Below are positions 53,376 through 60,305 of a stretch of 64,000 nucleotides of DNA, piece by piece. The notes under the pieces are model-generated. The model saw only the letters and a list, made by a program, of their open reading frames with translations. It was not told where the DNA came from and searched no databases. The position numbers were made by a program, and so were the translations under genes. Origin of the DNA: Synechococcus sp. JA-3-3Ab (lineage in GTDB: Bacteria; Cyanobacteriota; Cyanobacteriia; Thermostichales; Thermostichaceae); the NCBI RefSeq assembly GCF_000013205.1, contig NC_007775.1, positions 2,501,001-2,565,000 on the forward strand, read 5' to 3'. Every line of letters starts with the position of its first letter. Position 1 is the first letter of the stretch.

Positions 53376-53846
53376 TCAGCTCCCCCACCAACCCGTTCTC
53401 TGAAGTTTGACACTCCCACCGTCTAAAGGCGGGGGATTCTTACACGGTCGTCGCAAAGGCTTTGTCAAAGCGCCTCTAGACAGTTCCTGAAGGCAAAGCC
53501 CCAAGGTTCTGCTGACTTTCTTAAGCAGGTTGGCGGCAGCATTTGCCTCAGCGTTGACCAACCACCCCTTTGCCGTTTGGTACAGGCCCCGCTTGACACG
53601 CTTTCCAGCGGGTCTCCACCCGTCGGGTTTTTCACCATAACTAGGTAGCTCATCTCTATCTAGGAAGCTTGCCTGCGAGCTGTACGCCTCCTCTACCTCA
53701 ATAAACTCCATGCCATAATGCCGACATAATTGCGCAATACGCTCCTTGAACCGACCTGTTGGAATGAAAACAAAGTTTTGGTTAAAACCGCATTCTTGTT
53801 TTTGTTCTTTGTTCCAACCTAAGTAAGCGATAGTGCGAGAGGAAAG
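53376..53846 (-). pseudogene. tnpB C-terminal remnant in IS copy B
   Basis: The same TnpB C-terminal piece as in copy A (GRFKERIAQL, EFIEVEEAYSSQASFLDRDE, RVKRGLYQTAKGWLVNAEA). The small deletion near the end removes the original stop, so the frame runs through the right end of the element into flanking DNA and stops at 53376. It has the same Glu instead of Asp at the RuvC-III position. There is no start region and no other RuvC motif. Confidence 0.78.
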
Positions 53847-54069
53847 TCAACGGTACAATCACTACAACCATGGTGTGGGGCTAGCGGTTGTTTATCTTAT
53901 TTTTTGGCCAAAGAGAAGGAAAGAGGTCTTGGTAGGAGAAGTCAGGGACAGGTTGTTTGAGCTATGAAACTATATCAACGACCCCCATCATGGGTAAGCA
54001 ACTAAAGTGGCTAGCGGGCTTTTCCGCCCCGCACTCAAGTGCGGGGCTACCAAGCTATCCTTTTGTGTG
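53407..54069 (-). mobile_element. Internally deleted IS200/IS605-family element, copy B
   Basis: About 663 bases, the inverted near-identical twin of 23137-23807. Here the left-end stem is perfect: GCCCCGCACT and AGTGCGGGGC pair across two bases (54026-54047). The right end (TTGACACTCCCACC on the plus strand, starting 53407) carries the same hairpin as copy A. It interrupts an ARPP-1 type gene, whose halves read FSEV and YESYEDE on its two sides, which fixes the boundaries to within a few bases. Compared with copy A it has lost about 11 bases near the tnpB stop. Confidence 0.82.
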
Positions 54070-54605
54070 GTATGAGTCTTACGAGGATGAGATTGAGGAG
54101 TTTCGCAAAAACTTTTGGTAGTCGGCTTTGCGTTGGAGTCCATCCGCCACAAAGATTCTCCACAGGCTGAGGCTACTCCTCAGGATGTTCTCCACTACTG
54201 CCTGAACCAATGGCCTTGGGAGGCGGTACAAACGGTAGTGGAAGGCCGGGCATACCACGCCAAATCTCAAAGCGGTGACCAAGGTGCCGCTTTGTTCTAT
54301 AACGATAAACTGGTCTACCCGTTAGTCGTCACACCAGCAGCTTCTCTCTTCTGGGAAGCTCCCCTAGACAAGGAGGGCCTGATGGCGAAACCATTGGGCC
54401 TTTTCACTCTTTCTTTATCTTGTGGGAGGATCCCCCCAGCCTAAGGAACTTTCGGCAGGATAAGAGACGAATACAATGGTAGTATCATGGCTGCTTTTAT
54501 TCCCAATCTGCAGGGATCCCGCGGTAAGCTGCAGTGCCGCGCCTTAGCCTGGGCGGTATTTGTCTTTGGCCTGCACTGAGGACTGCACAAAACAAGGAGA
54601 CGACC

Positions 54606-55028
54606 GTGGCGCGGGCAAGATGGGATCATTTCGAACACATGGCCGATGTCGGCGTCCGCGGCTATGGGGCGACCCCGGAGGAAGCTTTTGCCCAGGCAGC
54701 TTTGGCCCTGACTGCGGTGATCACCAGCGTGGATGAAGTAGCTCCCAGGGAGCGGCTAGAGATTGAGCTAGAAAATTCAGGCGATCTGGAACTGTTGTTG
54801 GTGGATTTCCTGAACGCAGTGATCTACGAGATGGCAGTCAGAGGAATGCTCTTTGGGAAAGTTGAAGTGCATCTTGCAAAAGACCATCTCAAGGCCAGCC
54901 TGTGGGGGGAAAGAGTTGACCGCGCCAAGCACCGACCGGCAGTAGAAGTTAAAGGGGCAACTTACACCCAACTCAAGGTAGCCCAAGAGAGTGAGCTTTG
55001 GGTGGCACAGTGTGTGGTGGATGTGTAA
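54606..55028 (+). CDS. Archease, activator of RtcB RNA ligase
   Basis: A 140-residue protein of the archease family, which helps RtcB go through multiple turnovers by promoting its guanylylation. Family motifs are FEHMADVGVRGYGATPEEAFAQAA with the metal-binding Asp and LLVDFLNAVIYE, ending with the AVEVKGATYTQLKV and WVAQCVVDV tail. The GTG at 54606 is preceded by AAGGAG at seven bases and is the likely start. rtcB begins 12 bases after its stop, so the two form an operon, which strongly supports both calls. Confidence 0.92.
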   Translation: MARARWDHFEHMADVGVRGYGATPEEAFAQAALALTAVITSVDEVAPRERLEIELENSGDLELLLVDFLNAVIYEMAVRGMLFGKVEVHLAKDHLKASLWGERVDRAKHRPAVEVKGATYTQLKVAQESELWVAQCVVDV

Positions 55029-55040
55029 AGGAGGCAGTCT

Positions 55041-56471
55041 ATGGATATCAAGAAACTTGAGCGTGTAGATGAGACTGTCTGGCGCATTCCTCCTAAAGGC
55101 AAAATGCGTGCCCCAGTCTTGATCTTTGCCGATGAGGAGTTAATCCGGGAGATGGACGACAAAGTGGCCGAGCAGGCCAGCAACGTGACCACCTTGCCAG
55201 GGATCGTGGGAGCCTGCTACGTGATGCCAGATGCCCACTGGGGCTATGGTTTTCCCATCGGTGGGGTGGCTGCTTTCGATGCGGAAGAAGGGGGGGTGAT
55301 TTCCGCCGGCGGCGTGGGCTTTGACATCTCCTGCGGCGTGAGAACCTTGCGGACGGGGCTGACGCGCGAAGAAGTGGAGGAAGCGGCAGAACCCTTAGCC
55401 AATGCCTTGTATGCGAGCGTACCGGTAGGGCTTGGCAGCCGCAGCAAGATCTCCTTGAGCGACAAAGAGATGGAAGCCATGCTGGAAGGCGGAGCAGAAT
55501 GGGCTGTGGCTCAAGGCTACGGCAAGAAAGAGGATCTGGAGCGCATCGAAGAACATGGCCGCATGCGGGGAGCAATGCCGAGCGAAGTCTCCGCCTATGC
55601 GCGTGAGCGCCAGCGGCGGGAGATGGGGACTCTAGGCTCAGGTAACCACTACCTCGAAGTCCAGGTTGTTGACGAGATCTACGATCCCAAGGCTGCCGAG
55701 AGCTTCGGCCTCAAGCAGGGGGAAGTGGTCATTACTATTCACTGCGGCTCCCGGGGCTTGGGTCACCAGATTGGCACGGAGTATTTGAAGAAGATGCAAC
55801 AGGCGGCTAAAGAGCACGGCATAGAGCTGCCTGACCGCGAGCTGGCGTGTGCGCCCTTGAAGTCCAAAGTGGGGCAAAGCTACCTGGGAGCAATGCGGGC
55901 AGCTATCAACTGCGCCTTGGCCAACCGCCAGATCATCACCCACTGGGTGCGCCAGGTATTCGCCGAGCTTTTTCCCAAGGCTGAACTCGACCTTATCTAC
56001 GACGTCTCCCACAACACCTGTAAGGAGGAGACGCACGTGATAGAGGGGAAAAAACGTCGCCTGTTCGTCCACCGCAAGGGGGCAACGCGCGCTTTTGGGC
56101 CTGGCCACCCAGAGATCCCTCAGGCTTTCCGCTCTATCGGTCAGCCGGTCATCATCGGCGGCTCCATGGGCACGGCCTCCTACATTCTGGTCGGCACGGA
56201 GCAAAGTGAGGCCCTTTCCCTCTCCTCGGCCTGCCACGGCGCCGGAAGGGCGATGAGTCGCAACCAAGCTCTCAAAGCCTGGACAGGGCAGGAGATCGTC
56301 GAACAACTGAGGCGGCGCGGCGTCATCGTCCGCAGCCCTTCTTTGCGGGGGGTAGCCGAAGAAGCGCCCCAGGCCTACAAAAACGTAGATAAAGTTGTGC
56401 GCGCTGCCGACCAAGCCAAGATCGCGAAACTCGTAGCGCGCCTAAGACCCATTCTGTGTATCAAGGGCTAG
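55041..56471 (+). CDS. rtcB: RtcB-type 3'-phosphate RNA ligase
   Basis: A 476-residue RNA ligase that joins 2',3'-cyclic-phosphate or 3'-phosphate ends to 5'-OH ends with GTP and Mn. Motifs: MPDAHWGYGFPIGGVAAF, GGVGFDISCGVRTLR (metal-binding Cys), LGSGNHYLEVQVV, TIHCGSRGLGHQIG (metal-binding His), YDVSHNTCK, GSMGTASYILVGTE and SSACHGAGRAMSR (guanylylated His). It is cotranscribed with archease. The gene ends right against the decayed trailer end of the CRISPR array, which is transcribed towards it. RtcB has roles in tRNA repair and stress RNA repair; a CRISPR link is only positional. Confidence 0.95.
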   Translation: MDIKKLERVDETVWRIPPKGKMRAPVLIFADEELIREMDDKVAEQASNVTTLPGIVGACYVMPDAHWGYGFPIGGVAAFDAEEGGVISAGGVGFDISCGVRTLRTGLTREEVEEAAEPLANALYASVPVGLGSRSKISLSDKEMEAMLEGGAEWAVAQGYGKKEDLERIEEHGRMRGAMPSEVSAYARERQRREMGTLGSGNHYLEVQVVDEIYDPKAAESFGLKQGEVVITIHCGSRGLGHQIGTEYLKKMQQAAKEHGIELPDRELACAPLKSKVGQSYLGAMRAAINCALANRQIITHWVRQVFAELFPKAELDLIYDVSHNTCKEETHVIEGKKRRLFVHRKGATRAFGPGHPEIPQAFRSIGQPVIIGGSMGTASYILVGTEQSEALSLSSACHGAGRAMSRNQALKAWTGQEIVEQLRRRGVIVRSPSLRGVAEEAPQAYKNVDKVVRAADQAKIAKLVARLRPILCIKG

Positions 56472-56477
56472 TTTTTT

Positions 56478-57124
56478 CTTTCTGACTTCTCAAGATCCCC
56501 CCGAAGGGAAAACACTGCTAAAACCTTTGCCGCTCTCGGAATGCCGGGAGCGGTTTCCAATTTCTAGGGATCCCTCTAAGGGATAACTTCAGGGGATCCA
56601 GATCATCCCTGGAACACAGCAGGGGGAGTTTCCAAAGTTTCCAATTCCTAGGGATCCCCCCGAAGGGGGAACAATATTGCTCACCGTAGGTGGCATGGAA
56701 GATCCAAGGACGTTTCCAATTTCTAGGGATCCCCCCGAAGGGGGAACCCGATCTTCTTGGATCGGATTCCGGCTGGGAGTCTCAAAGGGGTTTCCAATTT
56801 CTAGGGATCCCCCCGAAGGGGGAACTTGCAGTGATGCGCAAGGCGCGCCAAGCTGCCAAAGATGTTTCCAATTTCTAGGGATCCCCCCGAAGGGGGAACG
56901 TGTAAAATGAATCGCGCTTTCCTCCGTCTGTTGGTCAAGCGTGTTTCCAATTTCTAGGGATCCCCCCGAAGGGGGAACCTGAGAATACTCCAGGGGGAGC
57001 AACCCCTAGCCTAATCGTTTCCAATTTCTAGGGATCCCCCCGAAGGGGGAACTTCGTACCTCGTTTAAGGGAGTTTGTGCCCATGAACGTTTCCAATTTC
57101 TAGGGATCCCCCCGAAGGGGGAAC
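56478..57124 (-). CRISPR. CRISPR array, distal part: nine repeats (two decayed)
   Basis: 36-base repeats starting GTTTCCAATTTCTAGGG and ending CGAAGGGGGAAC on the plus strand. Intact copies start at 56712, 56790, 56864, 56943, 57017 and 57089; the one at 56637 has one mismatch (ATTCC for ATTTC). A decayed 35-base copy lies at 56553-56587 and a more decayed one at 56478-56513. Spacers are 36-43 bases, except one of 49 whose last nine bases duplicate the repeat start. Decay at the left end marks the trailer. The minus-strand repeat ends in TTGGAAAC, the type III 5'-handle form, so transcription is leftward. Its left half carries CCCCC-UUC-GGGGG, a stable hairpin. Confidence 0.96.
56530..56553. 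terminator. Possible bidirectional hairpin between rtcB and the array
   Basis: CCGCTCTCGG and CCGGGAGCGG pair across AATG. The stem lies in the 39-base space between the two decayed repeats, and 59 bases after the rtcB stop. T-rich DNA flanks it on the plus strand (TTTCCAATTT). It could stop rtcB transcription and CRISPR transcription, which converge here; it could also simply be a spacer. Confidence 0.4.
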
Positions 57125-57325
57125 TACTACAACGACGATGGCAGTGTCAAAGTTGAGGGGGGGGAATGTGATCAGTGGTAATCACTTTGTGCAGACCACC
57201 AGCAGTCAAGGGACGACCATCGGGCGGGATCGCAGGGGCAACCACTGGCTACACCATTTTGTCCAATGGCATCGTTTGCACTGGCAGGGGCAGAACCCGC
57301 ACTTGTATCATTTCGCCCAATGTGC
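57125..57325. other. 201 bases between the last distal repeat and the dioxygenase gene
   Basis: Starts directly after the repeat ending at 57124 with spacer-like sequence. No repeat follows, and no convincing gene is seen. Short open frames exist on the plus strand but read into the 3' end of the dioxygenase gene and resemble nothing known to me. It may be the downstream flank brought in with that gene. Confidence 0.4.
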
Positions 57326-58192
57326 CTATTTACGCCGTACCCAGCCGTTGACCGTAAACCTACTATCGGCAAACTGCCGTGAGGGACAAGTCACGGGTAA
57401 AACTTCGTGCATCAGATAGCTGGGAAAGAAAATGATAGTGTTGTTGGCAGGAACATAGGTTTTATAGGTGTCGGCTTTGACATACATATTGTTTCGCACT
57501 TCAGAGTCGTAGATCAGCAGTTCCCCCCCAGAAAACTGCTTGGGTTCTCGGTAGAAGTAATAGACATAGGTCAGTTCCCTTTCTTTGGCATCAGGACTGC
57601 CGTTGTCATTGTGCACTTTGTAATAATTGCCGTGGTTGTGCGCTGTCATTTGACATTCGATGTAGGCGATGGGAAATGGCTCCATTTTTAGGCTTTTGAG
57701 CACTTGGGGGATTAGCATTTGCACATAGTGGAGAATCACCCCTGAAAACTCAGGGAAGTCATACAGCACCCATGAACGGCGGTATTCACTGTCATCCGCT
57801 GAGTTTCGGGAAGGGACAAACCGCCCTTCGTTGGCGATCGCATATTCTAGTAACTGTTGGTTTTTGTCCCGCGGCAAAAAGTTATCCACCCGTGCATAGA
57901 CCGCAGGCTGTTTTTGGGGCGCGGTGGTGGGGGTGTGGACATTGATAGCCTTGTTAGGAGTGATAGACCAAAGCCTGATCCCCTCTTGCTCGTCAACTAC
58001 ACAACAGCGGAAGTTGCGCCACGGAAATTCATAGGCGAGGGGTTGTTCCCGCAGAATTGCCAAGCGGGACTCTGGTAAACCTAAAACCTGCCCCAGTTCC
58101 TCCGTGGTGAGCCAATACCCCCTCTCGGCAATCTCTTGTACTGCCTGCAGTTGGCGCATTAAATCTGTAACTTTTTCCCAACCTTCTGGCAT
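57326..58192 (-). CDS. 2-oxoglutarate/Fe(II)-dependent dioxygenase inside the CRISPR array
   Basis: About 288 residues. The C-terminal 190 residues form a prolyl-4-hydroxylase-like dioxygenase: YYKVHNDNGSPDAKE (metal His and Asp), ELTYVYYFYREPKQFSGGEL, NTIIFFPSYLMHEVLPV (second His) and RFTVNGWVRR (2-oxoglutarate Arg). The N-terminal 100 residues contain helices (ERGYWLTTEELGQVLGLPE), like a winged-helix-type module, and a DEQEGIRLWSI segment. The ATG at 58192 is chosen because of GGGGGG just upstream; 58216 is the alternative. It lies between repeats at 57089-57124 and 58271-58306, on the same strand as the array. The substrate is unknown. Confidence 0.82.
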   Translation of the reverse strand: MPEGWEKVTDLMRQLQAVQEIAERGYWLTTEELGQVLGLPESRLAILREQPLAYEFPWRNFRCCVVDEQEGIRLWSITPNKAINVHTPTTAPQKQPAVYARVDNFLPRDKNQQLLEYAIANEGRFVPSRNSADDSEYRRSWVLYDFPEFSGVILHYVQMLIPQVLKSLKMEPFPIAYIECQMTAHNHGNYYKVHNDNGSPDAKERELTYVYYFYREPKQFSGGELLIYDSEVRNNMYVKADTYKTYVPANNTIIFFPSYLMHEVLPVTCPSRQFADSRFTVNGWVRRK

Positions 58193-58270
58193 AGCTACCC
58201 CCCTGCTCTCTGCCATGCTGACCAAAATCTCGCCATCTGCTCAGCTGTGCCCACAGTGATCCTAAGTCCT

Positions 58271-58455
58271 GTTTCCAATTTCTAGGGATCCCCCCGAAGG
58301 GGGAACCAAATGGGCGGTGATTTCGACGGTGACCGCGTAAGCGTGTTTCCAATTTCTAGGGATCCCCCCGAAGGGGGAACGCTTTGGTTGGATGACAGAA
58401 ATGATTCCGGGGCCTTATCGTTTCCAATTTCTAGGGATCCCCCCGAAGGGGGAAC
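58271..58455 (-). CRISPR. CRISPR array, leader-proximal part: three repeats
   Basis: Three perfect 36-base repeats at 58271-58306, 58345-58380 and 58420-58455 in the same orientation as the distal part, with spacers of 38 and 39 bases. All three match the distal consensus. Being intact and next to cas2, this is the young end, with the leader to its right. Together with the distal part the array has twelve repeats, separated by the dioxygenase gene. Confidence 0.97.
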
Positions 58456-58706
58456 TCTACCCCTATTAAACCCAAGCAGGGCAAGGAATGCAAGACCCAT
58501 TTGCGAGGGGGTCGGTCGAAGAGGGCAAAAAAGAGCTTGGGAGAGGGGGGTGAGAGGCCTGAAAGCCTTGTGGCGCAAGGCATCGAGCGGGTCAACGAAA
58601 GAATCGGCCTTTGCGGGTTTTGGCGAGGCGCTCGCAAAAGCGTTGATACCGTTTTTGTGTGCTTTTGAGAACATCAAGTACTGAAGTGGGTGGAGAGTTG
58701 CTTGAG
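58456..58706 (-). promoter_or_regulatory. Putative CRISPR leader between cas2 and the array
   Basis: 251 bases without a gene between cas2 and the first repeat. On the minus strand it runs from cas2 into the array; several direct repeats such as CAAAACCCGCAAAGG-like words and short AT-rich stretches (CACACAAAAACGG) are present. The leader-proximal position and perfect adjacent repeats support it. A long frame runs through it and the repeats but is a shadow. Confidence 0.6.
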
Positions 58707-58985
58707 CTAGACAACGATCGAGTGGGGGGGTGCAGTTAAGGGGGGCCCACCCCAGATTTCCACTTGGTCAAGGGCGTGGCTGGTGAGGGGATAGAAGCGG
58801 ACGCTGTCCTCATCGGGCTTGACCCTTTTCCGGAGCCGTAGCTTGAGCTCCTCGAACTTGTCCTTGTCGAGGACACACTCGAACACGCTGTATTGCACGC
58901 GCTTGCCGTAGCCTTCTAGCAGGTCGGCAATTTTCTTGCGGCGCTTATCACAAGGGGTGTCGTAGGTAACGACATAAAGAAACAT
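58707..58985 (-). CDS. cas2: CRISPR-associated endoribonuclease/adaptation protein
   Basis: A 92-residue ferredoxin-fold protein that pairs with Cas1 to insert new spacers. The start MFLYVVTYDTPCDKRRKKIADLL carries the conserved Asp, then YGKRVQYSVFECVLD and VRFYPLTSHAL follow, all typical. Its ATG overlaps the stop of cas1 (TGATG), so the two are coupled. Confidence 0.95.
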   Translation of the reverse strand: MFLYVVTYDTPCDKRRKKIADLLEGYGKRVQYSVFECVLDKDKFEELKLRLRKRVKPDEDSVRFYPLTSHALDQVEIWGGPPLTAPPHSIVV

Positions 58986-59974
58986 CAGCGAATCCGGTAA
59001 GGCTGATACAGGTCTTGAGGATTATAGACAGAATGCTTAAATTTCTTAACCTGCTGCGTCAGCAAATCCCAGCGGGGTTGATCCCCATCGGGGGTTTGGA
59101 TGGATCCCTCCATTCTCTGGAGAAAAGCTTTGAGATACTTCTTTCTGCCAGCATCGCTGAGAAAACAGCCCCCATCTCGATACTCGAAGTCTTCTTGGAT
59201 ATCCATAACACCGCTGTTGACCAGCCACAGTACCAGTGAGTCCACAATAGGCGCTCGGAACTCTTCCAGCAAATCGGAAACCAAAGCAGCGTGGCGTTCG
59301 CTGCTGGCATGTAGGCAACCTTGATAGGGATCCAAATCTTGCAGCTCAATTAAGGTTAATAGGTGGTTCCAGAGCACCATGTAGCCAAAGCTGAGCATGG
59401 CATTCACTGGATTGGTGGGCGGCTGTCGGGTGCGCTTGATCAAAACAAATCCTTTTTGTTGTAAGCAATTGCCCAATTCGGGAAAATACAAAGCTGCGCC
59501 GATCCCTTCAATGCCTCGCAATTGATCCAGCGAAGTAGCCTGCAGAGCTTGAGCGGCCAAGTGTTCCAGGCTGCGCAGGGTTAGATCCCTGGTTTCGCTG
59601 GGGCGCTGCCTAAGTTGTCGCATCAACAGCACGCGGCCATTGAGGAGCTTAGCTCGCACTATTTAGGCTGCTGTTTGCAGTCTCCATGCTTCAGGGAGCG
59701 CCTGTTGCCAATGGGCCAGGCGGCGGTAGCCCCTTTCAATGGGAATGAGGCGACCGTAGCAATAGCCGAGCCGGGAGAGGTAGGCAATGGGGATATTGCG
59801 CTTCAAGCACTCCCTCACAACATCGGTAGTCACCTGAGAGCGGCCAAAGATTAAAATTTGCTCCAGCAAGGGCAGAGGCATCTCTTGCAAGAGCGACTCG
59901 CCCAAATGAACCAGCACAAACTCTTGCCTGAGGCTTAGCCTGCACCCTTGCTGGGAAACATACAAGGTTCGCAT
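58985..59974 (-). pseudogene. cas1: CRISPR adaptation integrase with an in-frame stop codon
   Basis: Two open stretches in one frame make up a complete Cas1 of about 330 codons. The N-terminal 103 residues (MRTLYVSQQGCRLSLRQEF... to AWRLQTAA) end at a TAA (59663-59665). The next codons in the same frame continue IVRAKLLNGRVLLMRQL to the normal C-terminus. The catalytic regions are in the second part: LRGIEGIGAALYF (Glu), YQGCLHASSERHAALVSDLL (His, Asp/Glu). One base change from AAA, CAA or GAA would create the stop. The C-terminal part could start at GTG 59659 but has no ribosome site. Inactive adaptation, readthrough or a sequencing error are all possible. Confidence 0.88.
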
Positions 59975-60273
59975 TATTGATCATCTCGACGCAGACTCTC
60001 TGAGCCTCGCCTTGGCTCTATGGAAGTGCTGGTCTTGGATTGGCGCTCTTCTGGCAAAACCTCCACGTCAATTTCAGGGCTTGACAAAAGATCCATAACC
60101 ATCTCTGTTAAGCTTCCAGAAAAGAAGCTGGCAATGGCAACCAAAATAGTGTTGGTAATCACGGCTGCCAGGTCCAAGGGAGCAATGAGCAAAATGGCCA
60201 GTGTAATCGAGCCATTGATTACGGCTGTAACAAGGTTTCTGAGAACTTTGGCATTGATCTTCTTTTTGGGCAT
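59974..60273 (-). CDS. Small membrane protein of the Cmr-Cas1 operon
   Basis: A 99-residue protein with a basic start (MPKKKINAKVLRNLV) and two hydrophobic helices (about 18-31, GSITLAILLIAPLDL, and about 36-53, VITNTILVAIASFFSG). An acidic, then charged cytoplasmic tail follows (SSPEIDVEVLPEERQSK, EPRRGSESLRRDDQ). Its stop overlaps the cas1 start (TAATG), and it lies 32 bases after the large RAMP gene. I do not know its family. A membrane-linked ancillary protein of the type III system is a natural guess given operon coupling. Confidence 0.7.
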   Translation of the reverse strand: MPKKKINAKVLRNLVTAVINGSITLAILLIAPLDLAAVITNTILVAIASFFSGSLTEMVMDLLSSPEIDVEVLPEERQSKTSTSIEPRRGSESLRRDDQ

Positions 60274-60305
60274 TTTGTTTCTCCAAAAATTCTTCGAGAT
60301 TTCTT

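Larger units (their letters stand above)
52877..54444 (+). pseudogene. ARPP-1 type gene, broken by stop, frameshifts and IS copy B
   Basis: AAAGGAG and an ATG at 52877 open the frame, but a TAG ends it after 16 codons (52925-52927). Further fragments in other frames carry the ARPP-1 landmarks: PYLVVENYSGFLLLLVEGQE then ELVGAKQNRILNTAVLN, ILASCVEAFRRHFRS, and LKRGVYQSLKN with AGYRSDQGRVWQAVA. The element at 53407-54069 splits the next part (FSEV before it, YESYEDEIEEFRKNF after). A last fragment (FALESIRHKD...GAALFYNDKLVYPLVV) looks like the C-terminal part. At least one stop, two frameshifts and one insertion make it non-functional. The biochemical role of intact ARPP-1 proteins is not known to me. 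Confidence 0.75.

Noticed and set aside
56589-57002. Open frames translating the CRISPR repeats into a repeated VPPSGGSLEIGN peptide
   Set aside because: The periodicity is that of the 36-base repeats; spacer parts are unrelated. The same holds for frames at 56677-56910 and 58282-58677.
57138-57419. 93-codon plus-strand frame between the distal array and the dioxygenase gene
   Set aside because: It overlaps the 3' end of the dioxygenase gene in antisense and has no ribosome site.
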